Source: Methylomonas methanica (GTDB lineage Bacteria > Pseudomonadota > Gammaproteobacteria > Methylococcales > Methylomonadaceae). Taken from it: a stretch of 64,000 nucleotides of DNA. The DNA lies in NCBI GenBank assembly GCA_001644045.1, contig LUUF01000084.1, positions 24,920 through 88,919 of the forward strand, in the 5' to 3' direction. The notes below the pieces were generated by a model. That model was not told the origin of the DNA. It ran no database searches and was given only the letters and a program-made list of their open reading frames with translations. This document shows positions 63,139 through 64,000 of this stretch, piece after piece. Numbering within the stretch: position 1 is the first letter of the stretch; each line of letters starts with the position of its first letter. Made by a program: the position numbers and the translations under genes.

Positions 63139-63154
63139 AGCAAACGGTGTGCCA
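63139..63154 (-). promoter_or_regulatory. Sigma-54 -24/-12 promoter of the third PEP-CTERM gene
   Basis: On the minus strand TGGCACACCGTTTGCT matches TGGCAC-N5-TTGC completely. GG is opposite 63152-63153 and GC opposite 63140-63141, with 10 bases between. The predicted start is about 30 bases before the ATG at 63098. Confidence 0.75.
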
Positions 63155-63853
63155 TCAATGAAAAACGTTTATGTTCAACAACTTACAAAAACGCTCCTTT
63201 TGAATCAAATGTTCGATGTAAAAAATACCGACATATCAACTCATCCACTGAAAATATTGGAAACGGAGTGTTAGCGAAGTGAAAATTTTTAGCCCCCCCT
63301 CCAAAGCCTTAGCGCCCGGCATCTCGACACAGCGTTAAGTCATGTGAGAGCCTATATTTCGACCTTTTGTTGGGCGGAATTAGCTGATGTGGGCGAATCG
63401 AGGTGCCGCAAGCATAAGCGATAACTTGGTTTTTCCCTATTTTTTGCTGTAGGGAAGCTCAAAAAATCTTTCGGCAAAAATAGCGACTCCCCGGAATTGA
63501 AAATCTTGGAAACGTGGTAACGATTTTGTACTCTTCCGACAGCTACAACATAGGCCAGATTTTTCCTAGCCAAGCAGAAAAAACTGTATATCTCTAGCCA
63601 ATACTTTGCGTCTGCTCCAAACACGATTTTAGCGCCAGCCATCAAGTTCACCAGGGTTTTTGTCTGTTTTTTCAAGGATGCTTGACAAAATCTTACGCAA
63701 AATAACGACTCCCCAGAACACCAAGTAAATTTTTGCTTTAGGCTAAGCATCCCAAATCATCGCCTAAACTCTAGCGTAGTACACAACCTCATTCACGAGC
63801 CCACATGTAAAATATTTCGACACTTTGACCCAGAAAACTGCTTTTCGCATAAC
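63155..63853. repeat. Non-coding stretch with imperfect direct repeats
   Basis: No credible gene is seen. Two repeat types occur. The first, GAAAATATTGGAAACGGAGTG at 63250 and GAAAATCTTGGAAACG at 63499, is about 20 bases long. The second, CAAAAATAGCGACTCCCCGG at about 63475 and its relative at about 63695, spans about 35 bases (63461-63495 and 63686-63718). A leftward open frame through the region carries the resulting duplicate SGESLF and is judged spurious. Confidence 0.55.
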
Positions 63854-64000
63854 TGGTAATCCCCCCAATATCAGCCGAGCCTAAAAGTAGAGGTTAAGCG
63901 GCAAGTGCCAATTTTTGTTTCGGTGTGATGCCGCCGATGGCCATGTTGGGCCGTTCATGATTGTAGATCCATAACCAGCGTTCAGCAAAATCTTGAACCT
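63854..64000 (-). mobile_element. IS3-family insertion element, right part only
   Basis: The window ends within an insertion sequence. The coding part is described separately. The element end is placed at about 63854, where TGGTAATCCCCCCAATATCA begins with the TG expected at an IS3-family terminus. The other end, the inverted repeat partner and the target duplication lie outside the window. Confidence 0.6.
63894..64000 (-). CDS. IS3-family transposase OrfB, C-terminal end (cut by window)
   Basis: The minus-strand frame entering from the right edge reads QDFAERWLWIYNHERPNMAI and then GGITPKQKLALAA before the stop at 63894. The YNHERPNMAIGGITPKQ pattern is the standard C-terminus of the DDE transposase of IS3-family elements. 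Only about 35 residues are visible, so activity and exact IS group cannot be judged. Confidence 0.88.
   Translation of the reverse strand, partial: VQDFAERWLWIYNHERPNMAIGGITPKQKLALAA

Noticed and set aside
63352..63750. 132-residue leftward frame near the right edge
   Set aside because: It runs through the direct-repeat mosaic, its duplicate SGESLF segments come from the DNA repeats, and there is no start signal.

Overview
The window reads as part of a chromosome from a gammaproteobacterial methanotroph or methylotroph, most likely Methylomonas or a close relative (inference). The reasons are: the gene order rlmE-ftsH-glmM-tpiA-secG-tRNA-Leu(GAG); an Rnf operon divergent from nifL-nifA; FchA-type methenyl-tetrahydrofolate cyclohydrolase next to cysS; several PEP-CTERM (exosortase target) proteins together with an exosortase-type sugar transferase; and many c-type cytochromes. 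The genus is not proven by anything seen here.

Layout. 1-3.3 kb: a left-truncated diheme cytochrome peroxidase, a PEP-CTERM protein, a small double-glycine-leader peptide gene and a small exported protein. 3.3-14.5 kb: an integrase remnant beside tRNA-Leu, then core genes secG, tpiA, glmM, ftsH, rlmE, yhbY, greA and carBA. 14.7-18.5 kb: a Cpx-like envelope-stress system (CpxP/Spy-like protein, response regulator, sensor kinase) with an exact CpxR-type box, followed by two envelope proteins. 18.5-30 kb: an autotransporter, cytochrome c4, a YidE-type transporter, an AlkB-like dioxygenase, a membrane sulfatase-fold transferase, lipoproteins, mobA and an NlpE-like protein. 30.5-33.2 kb: a secreted zinc metalloprotease. 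33.7-37.5 kb: a B-type (ba3-like) terminal oxidase locus with two c-type cytochromes. 37.6-40.9 kb: an HDOD protein and a sigma-54 activator, divergent from a second PEP-CTERM gene. 40.9-50.7 kb: bfr-bfd-rnfH-rnfEGDCBA, divergent from nifLA. 50.9-54.4 kb: fchA, cysS, a cyclophilin and lpxH. 54.7-63.1 kb: an A/T-richer accessory block with a trypsin-like protease, an EpsB-type sugar transferase, a sugar amidotransferase, an acyl-adenylating ligase, a thioester reductase-like enzyme, a methyltransferase and a third PEP-CTERM protein. The right edge holds a noncoding repeat mosaic and the end of an IS3-family element.

How the genes work together. Two sigma-54 themes appear when promoters are read by eye. 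First, the interval between rnfA and nifL carries two divergent -24/-12 elements (GG-N10-GC) and one NifA-type TGT-N10-ACA site about 100-120 bp from both predicted starts. This fits Rnf supplying reduced ferredoxin or flavodoxin for nitrogen fixation. Second, all three PEP-CTERM genes have a -24/-12-like element shortly upstream, two strong and one with a changed -12 base, which suggests a shared sigma-54 regulon for exosortase substrates.

Other points of interest are an orphan peptide with a GG leader and a proline-rich core, a NifA with GAFSGA in place of GAFTGA, a possible carAB leader hairpin with a TTG start codon, and the ligase/reductase/amidotransferase/methyltransferase block. All family assignments come from reading motifs; no database search was run.
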